Assembly: GCA_009885185.1 (NCBI GenBank)
Contig: VFLF01000738.1
Location: forward strand, 1-8,983
Source of the DNA: Nitrosomonadales bacterium
GTDB taxonomy: Bacteria > Pseudomonadota > Gammaproteobacteria > Burkholderiales > SG8-41
DNA: 8,983 nt
Reading direction: 5' to 3'
Under the pieces are notes generated by a model that had not been told where the DNA came from, did not search any database, and was given only the letters and a program-made list of their open reading frames with translations. The number at the start of each line of letters is the position of its first letter. Position 1 is the stretch's first letter. Shown here one piece after another: positions 1 to 6,084 of this stretch. The position numbers and the translations under genes are program-made.

Positions 1-710
1 GCTATACCGTGCTCGTAACCGGCGACGTGCCAATCACCTCCGCCCACTTGCTCAACAAGGTTCCCTACGATGCGGAGAAATCCTTTGCGCCGGTCAATCA
101 AATTGCGGCCGGCCCCAACGTGATCTGTTCGCACCCCAACTTCGCGGCGCAGAGCGTCAAGGAGTTGATTGCGCTGGCGCGATCAAGGCCGGGCGAGCTG
201 CGCTATGCCACGTCGGGCATCGGTGGCGTCAATCATTTTGGCGGCGAATTGTTCAACCAGTTGGCCAAGGTGAAACTCATCCACGTGCCCTACAAGGGCG
301 GCGGCCCGTCGATGATGGATGTGATGTCGGGCCAGGTCGAGGTGGTCTTCGGCACGCTGATTCAGGCGCTGCCGCACATCCGCAGCGGCAAACTCAAGCC
401 GCTCGGTGTTGGCTCGGTAAAGCCCTCGCCGCTAATACCCAAAGTGCCGACCATCGCCGAAAGCGTGCCCGGTTACGATGGCAGCATCTGGTGGGGTTTA
501 CTCGCGCCCGCGGGCGTGCCGGCGCCGATCGTGAGCCTGCTCAATCGCGAGATCAACACCATCCTCGGCGACCCGGAAATGGCCAAACGCCTGTCGGCCG
601 AGGCCGCCGATCCGGTGATTGCCACGCCGGAGGCCTTCGGCAAGCTCATCGCGAATGATCTTGCCAAGTGGAGCCGCATCGCCAAACAGTCCGGCATACG
701 CGCCGAGTAG
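1..710 (+). CDS. Bug/TctC-family periplasmic solute receptor, 5' end outside the window
   Basis: This is the C-terminal roughly 235 residues of a tripartite tricarboxylate receptor (Bug/TctC) protein, a periplasmic binding protein that captures small carboxylates or similar acids. The open frame runs from the window edge, and its first readable residues (Y-T-V-L-V) fit the family's DGYTL motif, so the signal peptide and first lobe lie upstream; the GTG at position 9 is not a real start. Family landmarks are PYDAEKSFAPV, then HVPYKGGGPSMMDVMSGQVEVVFG (the ligand-pocket region), then PTIAESVPGYD and WWGLLAPAGVPAPIV. The frame ends at a TAG. The MmgE/PrpD gene starts 30 bases later on the same strand, so the two are probably co-transcribed. 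The ligand is unknown. The family call is firm from the motif series. Confidence 0.93.
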   Translation, partial: YTVLVTGDVPITSAHLLNKVPYDAEKSFAPVNQIAAGPNVICSHPNFAAQSVKELIALARSRPGELRYATSGIGGVNHFGGELFNQLAKVKLIHVPYKGGGPSMMDVMSGQVEVVFGTLIQALPHIRSGKLKPLGVGSVKPSPLIPKVPTIAESVPGYDGSIWWGLLAPAGVPAPIVSLLNREINTILGDPEMAKRLSAEAADPVIATPEAFGKLIANDLAKWSRIAKQSGIRAE

Positions 711-731
711 CGAACACCGGAAAGAAAGACC

Positions 732-736
732 GAGGA
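732..736 (+). promoter_or_regulatory. Ribosome binding site of the MmgE/PrpD gene
   Basis: GAGGA lies 4 bases before the ATG at 741. The spacing is slightly short, but it is the only purine-rich match nearby and it supports that ATG as the start. Confidence 0.6.
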
Positions 737-740
737 CAGT

Positions 741-2156
741 ATGGCCACGACCCAACGCGCGCCCGCGGCGCCCGAACAAACAATCGACGCGTTCATCGCG
801 CTGTCGCAATCGCTGCGCTGGGAACAGGTGCCGGAGGCCACGCGCGCGAACGTGCGACGCGAACTGCTGGATTATCTCGGCGCCGCCATCGCCGGGCGCG
901 CGGCGGCCGGCATGCCGCCGTGGTTGAAGGTCTTGATTGATATGGGCGGACGACCGGACGCGCGGGTGATCGGCGGGCCGCGCGTGCCGGCGACGACCGC
1001 GGCGCTGTGCAATGGCTACTATGGTCACGTGCTGGAGTTCGACGACACGCATGACGAAGCGGCGCTGCATGCCGGCTCGGCGGCGATACCGGCGGCGTTC
1101 GCCGTGGCGGGCCTGCGCGGCGCGGTGAGCGGCAAGGAGCTTTGCGAGGCGGTGCTGCTGGGCATCGAACTCACCTGCCGGCTGGGTGTGGCGACGCGGT
1201 TGAATCTGGTCGAGGGCGGCTGGATTTACACCGCGCTGATGGGGCATTTTGGCGCGACACTGGCCGCCGCGCGGCTCATCGATCCGCGCGCGGAGGCGCT
1301 GCGTAATTCGCTGGGCATCGTGTATTGCCTCGCCAGCGGCAACCATCAATCCACGCGCGAAGGCGCGCCGACCAAACATGTGCAGCCCGGCTTCGCGGCG
1401 GCGAATGCGGTCACTGCCGCGCTGATGGGCAGCACCGGTTTGCCCGGCGTTAAACACCCGCTTACCGGCGAAGATGGATTAAGCCGGGTTTATCTGCACG
1501 AGCGCTTCGAGCCGGCCCGCGCCGTGCGCGGACTGGGCATGGAATGGGAATTCGACCGCCTGTCGATCAAGCCGTATCCGAGCTGCCGCTTTACGCATCC
1601 GGCGATCAGTGCGGCGCTTGAGTTGCACGCCAAGCTGGGCGGCGACGTTGAAAAAATCGAGCGCGTCGAACTGGTGATCGGGCCGCAGGAACTCGATGTG
1701 GTTGGCCGCGACTCCGCCGAAAAGCGCACACCGCAAACGCGCGTCAATGCGCAGTTCAGCGTGTATTGGTGCGTGGCAAATGTGTTGGCTTATGGTGAAG
1801 TGACGCCCAAGCAGCTTGCCGAGGAGATTCCGCCTTCGCCCAGGCTCGCTGCATGGATCGCGAAAATCAGCGCGGCGCCTTATGCCGATGCCAATGCCGC
1901 CCAGTGCGTCATCGGCGGTTGCACGATCCGCGCGCATGGCTCTTTCGGCGTGTGTGAAGTGACGCAAACGAGTGCGAAGGGCCATCCCGATAATCCGTTA
2001 AGCGATGAAGAACTGCTCGCGAAGTTCAAGGCCAATCTGCGCTACGCGAAGGTAGCCGATGCGCGAGCCGAGGAACTCGCCGACGCCATCTTGAATATCG
2101 ACAGCCTGTCGGACGTGCTGCCGCTGGCCGATGCTATTGCGGGCGCGGTGGATTGA
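741..2156 (+). CDS. MmgE/PrpD family protein (2-methylcitrate dehydratase-like)
   Basis: A 471-residue cytoplasmic enzyme of the MmgE/PrpD fold. The family includes 2-methylcitrate dehydratase, cis-aconitate decarboxylase and iminodisuccinate epimerase, so the reaction cannot be fixed from family alone. Visible landmarks are the conserved DDTH at residues 101-104 inside GHVLEFDDTHDEAALHAGSA, the GAPTKHVQPGFAAANAV stretch near 208-224, KPYPSCRFTHPAI near 277-289, and GHPDNPLSDEELLAKF near 414-429, which is typical of the C-terminal lid domain. Length is normal for the family (about 450-480). The gene follows the Bug receptor gene by 30 bases. MmgE/PrpD genes next to Bug receptors are common in Burkholderiales, and such pairs probably serve catabolism of an imported carboxylic acid. 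No citrate synthase or lyase gene is adjacent, so a true methylcitrate-cycle role is not supported. Confidence 0.92.
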   Translation: MATTQRAPAAPEQTIDAFIALSQSLRWEQVPEATRANVRRELLDYLGAAIAGRAAAGMPPWLKVLIDMGGRPDARVIGGPRVPATTAALCNGYYGHVLEFDDTHDEAALHAGSAAIPAAFAVAGLRGAVSGKELCEAVLLGIELTCRLGVATRLNLVEGGWIYTALMGHFGATLAAARLIDPRAEALRNSLGIVYCLASGNHQSTREGAPTKHVQPGFAAANAVTAALMGSTGLPGVKHPLTGEDGLSRVYLHERFEPARAVRGLGMEWEFDRLSIKPYPSCRFTHPAISAALELHAKLGGDVEKIERVELVIGPQELDVVGRDSAEKRTPQTRVNAQFSVYWCVANVLAYGEVTPKQLAEEIPPSPRLAAWIAKISAAPYADANAAQCVIGGCTIRAHGSFGVCEVTQTSAKGHPDNPLSDEELLAKFKANLRYAKVADARAEELADAILNIDSLSDVLPLADAIAGAVD

Positions 2157-2203
2157 CGCCACGTTGCCGCCTGTCACGCTCGCGCGACAGAACACAAAAA
2201 CCT

Positions 2204-2291
2204 CCCCGTCGTTCCCGCGCAGGCGGGAACCCATAAGCCCGTCTCAACTGGCACTGTGTTATGGGTTCCCGCCTGCGCGGGAACGACGGGG
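2204..2291. repeat. Perfect 33-bp inverted repeat with nested palindromes (REP-like)
   Basis: Arms at 2204-2236 and 2259-2291 are exact reverse complements over 33 bases, separated by 22 bases. Each arm contains its own hairpin: GTTCCCGC, a 4-base loop, then GCGGGAAC (2211-2230 and 2265-2284). The core resembles a TTCCCGCGCAGGCGGGAA element that is dispersed in many proteobacteria, including the dRS3 repeats of Neisseria. Placed 47 bases after the MmgE/PrpD stop, it could stop transcription or protect the mRNA end, but there is no T-run. It may instead be a mobile REP/MITE-like unit. Confidence 0.85.
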
Positions 2292-2300
2292 GCGGCGTTC

Positions 2301-2329
2301 TTGTTGCCGCTGCGCAAGCCTGCTATTGT
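2301..2329 (+). promoter_or_regulatory. Candidate sigma70-type promoter for the first crotonase gene
   Basis: TTGTTG (2301-2306) and TATTGT (2324-2329) are separated by 17 bases and each matches the consensus at 4 of 6 positions. The pair lies just after the inverted repeat and 39 bases before the chosen ATG. Such weak matches arise by chance in any sequence, so this is only a candidate. Confidence 0.28.
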
Positions 2330-2368
2330 CGCTGGCGCGAATAAAGACATCGTTTAATGAGGCTCGTC

Positions 2369-3145
2369 ATGGCATTCGAATGTATCAAGCTTGAAATCGC
2401 CGACGACGGCGTGGCCGTCATCGAATTAAACCGCCCGGAGCGCCTGAACGCCTTTAACCGGCAGATGGTCGTCGAGTGGCGCGAAGCGCTGGATCAACTG
2501 GCCGACGACGACCGCGTTCGCGCCGTGGTGCTCACCGGCGCGGGGCGCGCGTTCTGCGCCGGCGGCGACGCGGACGATATGACGGACATGCAAAACGCCT
2601 CCAACGTCGAGCGCAAGGAATACCTGCGGAGCATTCAGAAAATTCCATTGGCGATGGAGCGGTTGAGTCAGCCGATCATCGCCGCCGTCAACGGCACCGC
2701 GCGCGGCGCGGGGCTCGACATGGCGCTGATGTGCGACATTCGTTTTTGTGGCACTTCTTCCACCTTTGCCGAAAGCTACATCAACATGGGCGTGATTTCC
2801 GGCGACGGCGGCACGTGGTTTTTGCCGCGCGTGATCGGCGTATCACGCGCGCTTGAACTGCTGTGGACCGGCCGCGCGGTGGATGCGGTTGAGGCCGCAC
2901 GCATCGGCATGGTGGATCATGTAGTGACGGATACCGAGGTGCTCACTGCGGCGTTAAAGCTCGCGCGCCAGATCGCGGCGCAACCGCCGCAGGCGATCGC
3001 GCTCACCAAGCGCGCGGTGTATCACGGGCTGACCGGCACGCTGGCCGCGCATCTGGATATGATTTCGTCGCACATGGCAGTGGTGTTTGATACGCCTGAA
3101 TTTAACCAAAGGCTGGAAGCATTCAAGGCACGGCACAAATCGTAA
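2369..3145 (+). CDS. Enoyl-CoA hydratase/isomerase family protein (crotonase superfamily)
   Basis: A 258-residue crotonase-fold protein acting on an acyl-CoA thioester in the cytoplasm. I chose the ATG at 2369 because TGAGG sits 6 bases before it and the product then begins MAFECIKLEIADDG, as usual for the family; the in-frame ATG at 2357 has no ribosome binding site. Landmarks are ELNRPERLNAFN (19-30), the CoA/oxyanion loop LTGAGRAFCAGGD (55-67), and QPIIAAVNGTARGAG followed by MCDIRFC (101-127). By hand alignment to mammalian crotonase, the two catalytic glutamates (Glu144, Glu164) correspond to Asp117 and Tyr137 here, while Asp146 lies in the ISGDGG loop. It may therefore be an isomerase, a hydrolase-like member or an atypical hydratase rather than a classical hydratase. 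It stops 14 bases before the next Bug gene, so the two are probably co-transcribed. Confidence 0.9.
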   Translation: MAFECIKLEIADDGVAVIELNRPERLNAFNRQMVVEWREALDQLADDDRVRAVVLTGAGRAFCAGGDADDMTDMQNASNVERKEYLRSIQKIPLAMERLSQPIIAAVNGTARGAGLDMALMCDIRFCGTSSTFAESYINMGVISGDGGTWFLPRVIGVSRALELLWTGRAVDAVEAARIGMVDHVVTDTEVLTAALKLARQIAAQPPQAIALTKRAVYHGLTGTLAAHLDMISSHMAVVFDTPEFNQRLEAFKARHKS

Positions 3146-3159
3146 GTATCTGTTTTATT

Positions 3160-4119
3160 ATGTATTTTATAAAACTCTCTGCGCTTGTACTGACGACGTT
3201 TTGTTGCGCATCGAGCACGTTCGCGCAATCGTATCCCGCGAGAGCCGTGCGTCTGGTGGTGGGCTTCGGCACCGGCGGCGGCACCGACACGCTGGCGCGC
3301 GTGTTAAGCCGCAAGCTCGCCGACACCTGGCCGCAATCGCTGGTGGTGGAAAACCGTCCGGGCGCGGATGGCTCGATTGCCACCGAGATCGTCGCCAAGT
3401 CAGCCGCCGACGGCTACACGCTGGTGATGGTGTCCAACGCGCATACGATCACGCCGTTTCAACGCAAGCTCGCCTACGACCCGGTGAAAGATTTTGCGCC
3501 GGTCACGCTGGTGGGCAGCAATCCCAATTTGCTGTTGCTGCATCCGTCACTGCCGGCGAAGTCTCTCAAGGAACTCATCGCGCTCGCCAAGGCGCGCCCC
3601 AATGAAATGGCGTTTGCGTCCAGCGGCGCGGGCACGTCACCCTATCTGGCGATGGAATTATTGAAATCGATCACAGGCATGAAGCTCACGCATGTGCCGT
3701 ACAAAGGCAGCGGACCGGCGGTGATCGATCTGATCGGCGGCCATGTGCAATTGATGTTCGGCGCGGTGTCCACCACGTTTTCGCATCTGCAAAACGGGCG
3801 GCTGCGCGCCATTGCCATCAGCAGCCCGCAACGCTGGCCCGCGCTTCCGGAGATTCCGACGGTGGCCGAATCCGGCGTGCCGGGTTTTGAGGCCAGCACC
3901 TGGTACGGCGTGCTCGCGCCCATCGGTACACCGCCCGCCATCGTCAGCAAACTTCACGCCGACATGACCGCGGCGATCACCGCGCCGGACATCCGCAAGC
4001 ATGTGGTGGATCTGGGCATCAGCACCATCGCCAGCACGCCGCGCGAATTCGCCGATGTGATTCAGCGCGACATGGCGCGCTGGGGCAAGCTGATACGCAG
4101 TTTGGAGCAACAGAAATAA
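3160..4119 (+). CDS. Bug/TctC-family periplasmic solute receptor, complete
   Basis: A full-length (319 residues) Bug receptor. The N-terminus has a Sec-type signal peptide: one lysine (residue 5), a hydrophobic core (about 6-18), and a likely cleavage after SSTFA, leaving QSYPARAVRLVV as the mature start. No lipobox is visible despite the CC pair. Landmarks are VVENRPGADGSIATE (62-76), DGYTLVM (84-90), YDPVKDFAPV (106-115), THVPYKGSGPAVIDLIGGHVQLMFG (177-201), PTVAESGVPGFE (233-244) and WYGVLAPIGTPPAIV (248-262). The start has no obvious ribosome binding site; with only 14 bases after the crotonase stop, translation may depend on coupling to that gene. TctA/TctB-type membrane genes are not in view, so this is an orphan receptor here, as usual in Bug-rich genomes. 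It differs in sequence from the receptor at the window's left edge. Confidence 0.95.
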   Translation: MYFIKLSALVLTTFCCASSTFAQSYPARAVRLVVGFGTGGGTDTLARVLSRKLADTWPQSLVVENRPGADGSIATEIVAKSAADGYTLVMVSNAHTITPFQRKLAYDPVKDFAPVTLVGSNPNLLLLHPSLPAKSLKELIALAKARPNEMAFASSGAGTSPYLAMELLKSITGMKLTHVPYKGSGPAVIDLIGGHVQLMFGAVSTTFSHLQNGRLRAIAISSPQRWPALPEIPTVAESGVPGFEASTWYGVLAPIGTPPAIVSKLHADMTAAITAPDIRKHVVDLGISTIASTPREFADVIQRDMARWGKLIRSLEQQK

Positions 4120-4122
4120 CGC

Positions 4123-4220
4123 TTGTGTAGCTTTCGTAGGGCGGGAGGAGCGCAGCGTATCCCGCCTTCGGTGGTTACCACAAAAGGCGGGATGACTCCC
4201 GCCCTACCCAAACTACACAA
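4123..4220. repeat. Nested intergenic hairpin repeat between convergent genes
   Basis: Three nested arm pairs fold on one another: TTGTGTAG 4123-4130 with CTACACAA 4213-4220, GTAGGGCGGGAG 4136-4147 with CTCCCGCCCTAC 4196-4207, and ATCCCGCCTT 4159-4168 with AAGGCGGGAT 4184-4193. All are exact complements. The GTAGGGCGGGA...GCGCAGCG core resembles a repeat scattered between genes in many proteobacteria. It starts 4 bases after the Bug stop and probably helps end transcription. Confidence 0.8.
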
Positions 4221-4246
4221 CTAGTCGAACCCCACCCCCATCCCGA

Positions 4247-4267
4247 CCTTCCCCCTGAAGGGGAAGG
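4247..4267. terminator. CCTTCCCC hairpin, likely bidirectional terminator or dispersed repeat
   Basis: CCTTCCCC (4247-4254) pairs exactly with GGGGAAGG (4260-4267) around a 5-base loop, preceded by a C-rich CCCACCCCCATCCC tract. It lies between a + gene ending at 4119 and a - gene ending at 4303, where a shared terminator is expected. It has no T-run on either side, and the sequence also resembles a C-rich dispersed repeat common in betaproteobacteria, so the terminator role is inferred. Confidence 0.5.
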
Positions 4268-4302
4268 AGTGATCAGAGCGCGCGCATCGCGCGCGCAAAA
4301 AT

Positions 4303-5115
4303 TTAGTTGCCCTCGAACACCGGCTTCTGCTTATTCGCGAATGCGTGATACGCACGATGAAAATCCTGCGTCTGCATGCAGATCGCCTGACCCTCGGCTT
4401 CGGCTTCGATGGCTTCATCCAGCCCCATGTTCCACTCCTGATGCAGCAGCTTTTTGGTCATGCCGTGCGCGAAGGTGGGGCCATCGGCGAGGTTGCGCGC
4501 CATTTCCTGCGCGGCGGCGAGCACTTTTCCCGGCTCGTGGATCGCGTTGTAAAAACCAAATCGCTCGGCCTCGTCACCGCCCATGGAACGGCCGGTGTAG
4601 AGCAAATCCGACGCACGGCCCTGCCCGATGATGCGCGGCAGCAGCGAGCACGCGCCCATATCCGCACCCGCAAGGCCCACGCGCACAAACAAAAACGCCA
4701 CCTTGCTGCGCGCGGTGCCGTAACGCAGATCAGAGCCGCAGGCAATCATCGCGCCGGCGCCGGCGCAGATGCCGTCGATGGCGGCAACAATCGGTTGCGG
4801 ACATGCGCGCATGGCCTTCACCAAGTCGCCGGTCATGCGTGTGAACTCGAGCAAGCCCGGCATTTTCATCTTGGTCAGCGGGCCGATGATTTCATGCACA
4901 TCGCCGCCGGAACAGAAGTTTTCGCCGGCGCCGGTAACGACGACCGTCTTAACGTCATCCACGTAATTCAGCGCGCGAAAGGTATCGCGCAACTCCGCGT
5001 ACGATTCAAACGTCAGCGGGTTTTTGCGCTCGGGACGGTTAAGCGTGACGGTGGCGACTTTGCCCTGCACTTCCCATTTGAAATGTTTGGGGTTGAAATC
5101 GGCTGCTTTGGTCAT
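4303..5115 (-). CDS. Enoyl-CoA hydratase family protein (crotonase superfamily), divergent active site
   Basis: A 270-residue crotonase-fold protein. The start is supported by GGAG 7 bases before the ATG. Landmarks are [14 protein letters not shown] (24-37), the CoA/oxyanion loop [17 protein letters not shown] (60-76), [27 protein letters not shown] (107-133), [21 protein letters not shown] (144-164) and a C-terminal [14 protein letters not shown] tail. By hand alignment to mammalian crotonase, catalytic Glu144 and Glu164 fall on Met123 and Phe143, so a standard syn-hydration mechanism is doubtful. Asp152 in the GADMG loop is near where dienoyl-CoA isomerase carries a catalytic aspartate. I believe this subtype occurs in gene clusters for aromatic acyl-CoA breakdown in betaproteobacteria; that is memory of the family, not a search. 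It lies 131 bases downstream of the SDR gene on the same strand, with a hairpin between them. Confidence 0.9.
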   Translation of the reverse strand: MTKAADFNPKHFKWEVQGKVATVTLNRPERKNPLTFESYAELRDTFRALNYVDDVKTVVVTGAGENFCSGGDVHEIIGPLTKMKMPGLLEFTRMTGDLVKAMRACPQPIVAAIDGICAGAGAMIACGSDLRYGTARSKVAFLFVRVGLAGADMGACSLLPRIIGQGRASDLLYTGRSMGGDEAERFGFYNAIHEPGKVLAAAQEMARNLADGPTFAHGMTKKLLHQEWNMGLDEAIEAEAEGQAICMQTQDFHRAYHAFANKQKPVFEGN

Positions 5116-5154
5116 TACAGTGCTCCATGAATATTGTATAAAAACAAATACTTA

Positions 5155-5227
5155 GCCACAGCTTTCACAGATTTACACAGACAACACCACTGGATTTTAA
5201 TCTGTGTAAATCTGTGAAATCTGTGGC
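5155..5227. repeat. 27-bp inverted repeat between the SDR and crotonase genes
   Basis: Arms 5155-5181 and 5201-5227 are reverse complements over 27 bases with one mismatch, around a 19-base loop. The arms are built from short repeats of CACAGATTT/AAATCTGTG. It falls 19 bases after the SDR stop and 39 bases before the crotonase start in the direction of transcription. It could therefore reduce read-through or set an mRNA end inside the presumed operon. Similar CTGTG-type hairpins occur between genes in other betaproteobacteria. Confidence 0.82.
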
Positions 5228-5246
5228 GAAAAAGTTTTTGAACTTC

Positions 5247-5981
5247 TCAGTCCTGCATCGTCAGCCCGCCGCTCACGCTCAACACCTGCCCGGTGATGTA
5301 CGACGCTCTGTCGCTGGCGAAAAACAAAATCGCGTCTGCCACATCCGACGGCTGCGCGAAGCGGCGAAACGGTATCGCGCGCATCAGCGCTTCGCGTTGT
5401 TTGTCGGGGATCGACGCCAACAGCGGCGTGTCGGTGGGGCCGGGGCACACGCAGTTGACGTTGAGTTTGTAGCGCGCGGTCTCGCGCGCGAGGGACTTGG
5501 TAAACGCGATCACCGCGCCTTTGCTGCCCGCGTACACCGCCTCGCCGCCGCTGCCCGCGCGCCCGGCGTCGCTGGCGACGTTGACGATTTTGCCGCCGGC
5601 GCGCGCGATCATCTGCGGCAAAAACGCATGCACCACGCGCAGCGTGCCGGTGTAGTTCAGATCGATCAGCTTTTGCCACAGATCGGGCGTGGTGTTGACG
5701 AAGGCTTCGATTTTGCTCCAGCCAGCAACGTTGACCAGGATATCCGGTGTTTCGATGGCATCGCAAAAACGCGCAATCGCCGCATCGTCGGTTACATCAA
5801 GCGGCATGAACGTGGCGTTGTGACCGGCGGCCTTGAGTTGATTGGCGGCTTGCTCGCCGCCCGCCGCGTTGATATCACCCAGCACCACCGCCGCGCCCGC
5901 GGCGGCCAGTGTCTGCGCGGTAGCAAGACCGATGCCCGAGGCGGCGCCGGTAATGACTGCGATTTTTCCATTGAGTTTCAT
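5247..5981 (-). CDS. SDR-family NAD-dependent dehydrogenase, BadH-like
   Basis: A 244-residue classical short-chain dehydrogenase/reductase that probably oxidises a 3-hydroxyacyl-CoA (or cyclic equivalent) to the keto form. I start it at the ATG at 5981 (MKLNGKIAVITG), because the longer open frame upstream carries no family sequence and would overlap the divergent acyl-CoA dehydrogenase gene. Visible are the Rossmann motif TGAASGIG (11-18), Asp36 after the second strand (NAD rather than NADP preference), VNVAG (83-87, a variant of NNAG), and the catalytic set Asn109, Ser137, Tyr150 and Lys154 in YAGSK. The block NVASDAGRAGSGGEAVYAGSK and the CPGPTDTPLL that follows closely resemble BadH, the 2-hydroxycyclohexanecarboxyl-CoA dehydrogenase of Rhodopseudomonas. 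The exact substrate remains inferred. The ribosome binding site is weak. Confidence 0.9.
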   Translation of the reverse strand: MKLNGKIAVITGAASGIGLATAQTLAAAGAAVVLGDINAAGGEQAANQLKAAGHNATFMPLDVTDDAAIARFCDAIETPDILVNVAGWSKIEAFVNTTPDLWQKLIDLNYTGTLRVVHAFLPQMIARAGGKIVNVASDAGRAGSGGEAVYAGSKGAVIAFTKSLARETARYKLNVNCVCPGPTDTPLLASIPDKQREALMRAIPFRRFAQPSDVADAILFFASDRASYITGQVLSVSGGLTMQD

Positions 5982-6084
5982 GGCAATACGGATTCCGTGG
6001 TTGAGTTCAATTTGTGAATAAGGGAGCGCGTATTTTACGCCAGCACCTATGCTCGCGATATTCAGGATGTGATAACGTCGCGCG
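5982..6084. promoter_or_regulatory. Divergent intergenic region between SDR and acyl-CoA dehydrogenase genes
   Basis: These 103 bases separate two genes transcribed away from each other and must hold a promoter for each, possibly under shared control. I found no convincing -35/-10 pair for either direction. The only symmetrical element is a short palindrome, GCGTA TTT TACGC (6028-6040). No regulator gene is present in the window. Confidence 0.45.

Noticed and set aside
498..1457. Long open frame on - (319 codons) antisense to the Bug and MmgE/PrpD genes
   Set aside because: Arg- and His-rich translation with no motif, opposite two strongly supported + genes. This is the usual shadow of GC-rich coding sequence.
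4345..5130. Long open frame on + (261 codons) over the crotonase gene
   Set aside because: It mirrors the crotonase gene, its composition is artefactual (many His, Arg and Gly), and it lacks a ribosome binding site.
5214..6017. Open frame on + (267 codons) antisense to the SDR gene
   Set aside because: The SDR frame shows all catalytic motifs on the other strand; this frame shows none.
6028..6040. GCGTA-TTT-TACGC palindrome as an operator
   Set aside because: Five-base arms in a GC-rich genome are easily met by chance, and no regulator gene or second copy is nearby. It is noted only as part of the divergent region.
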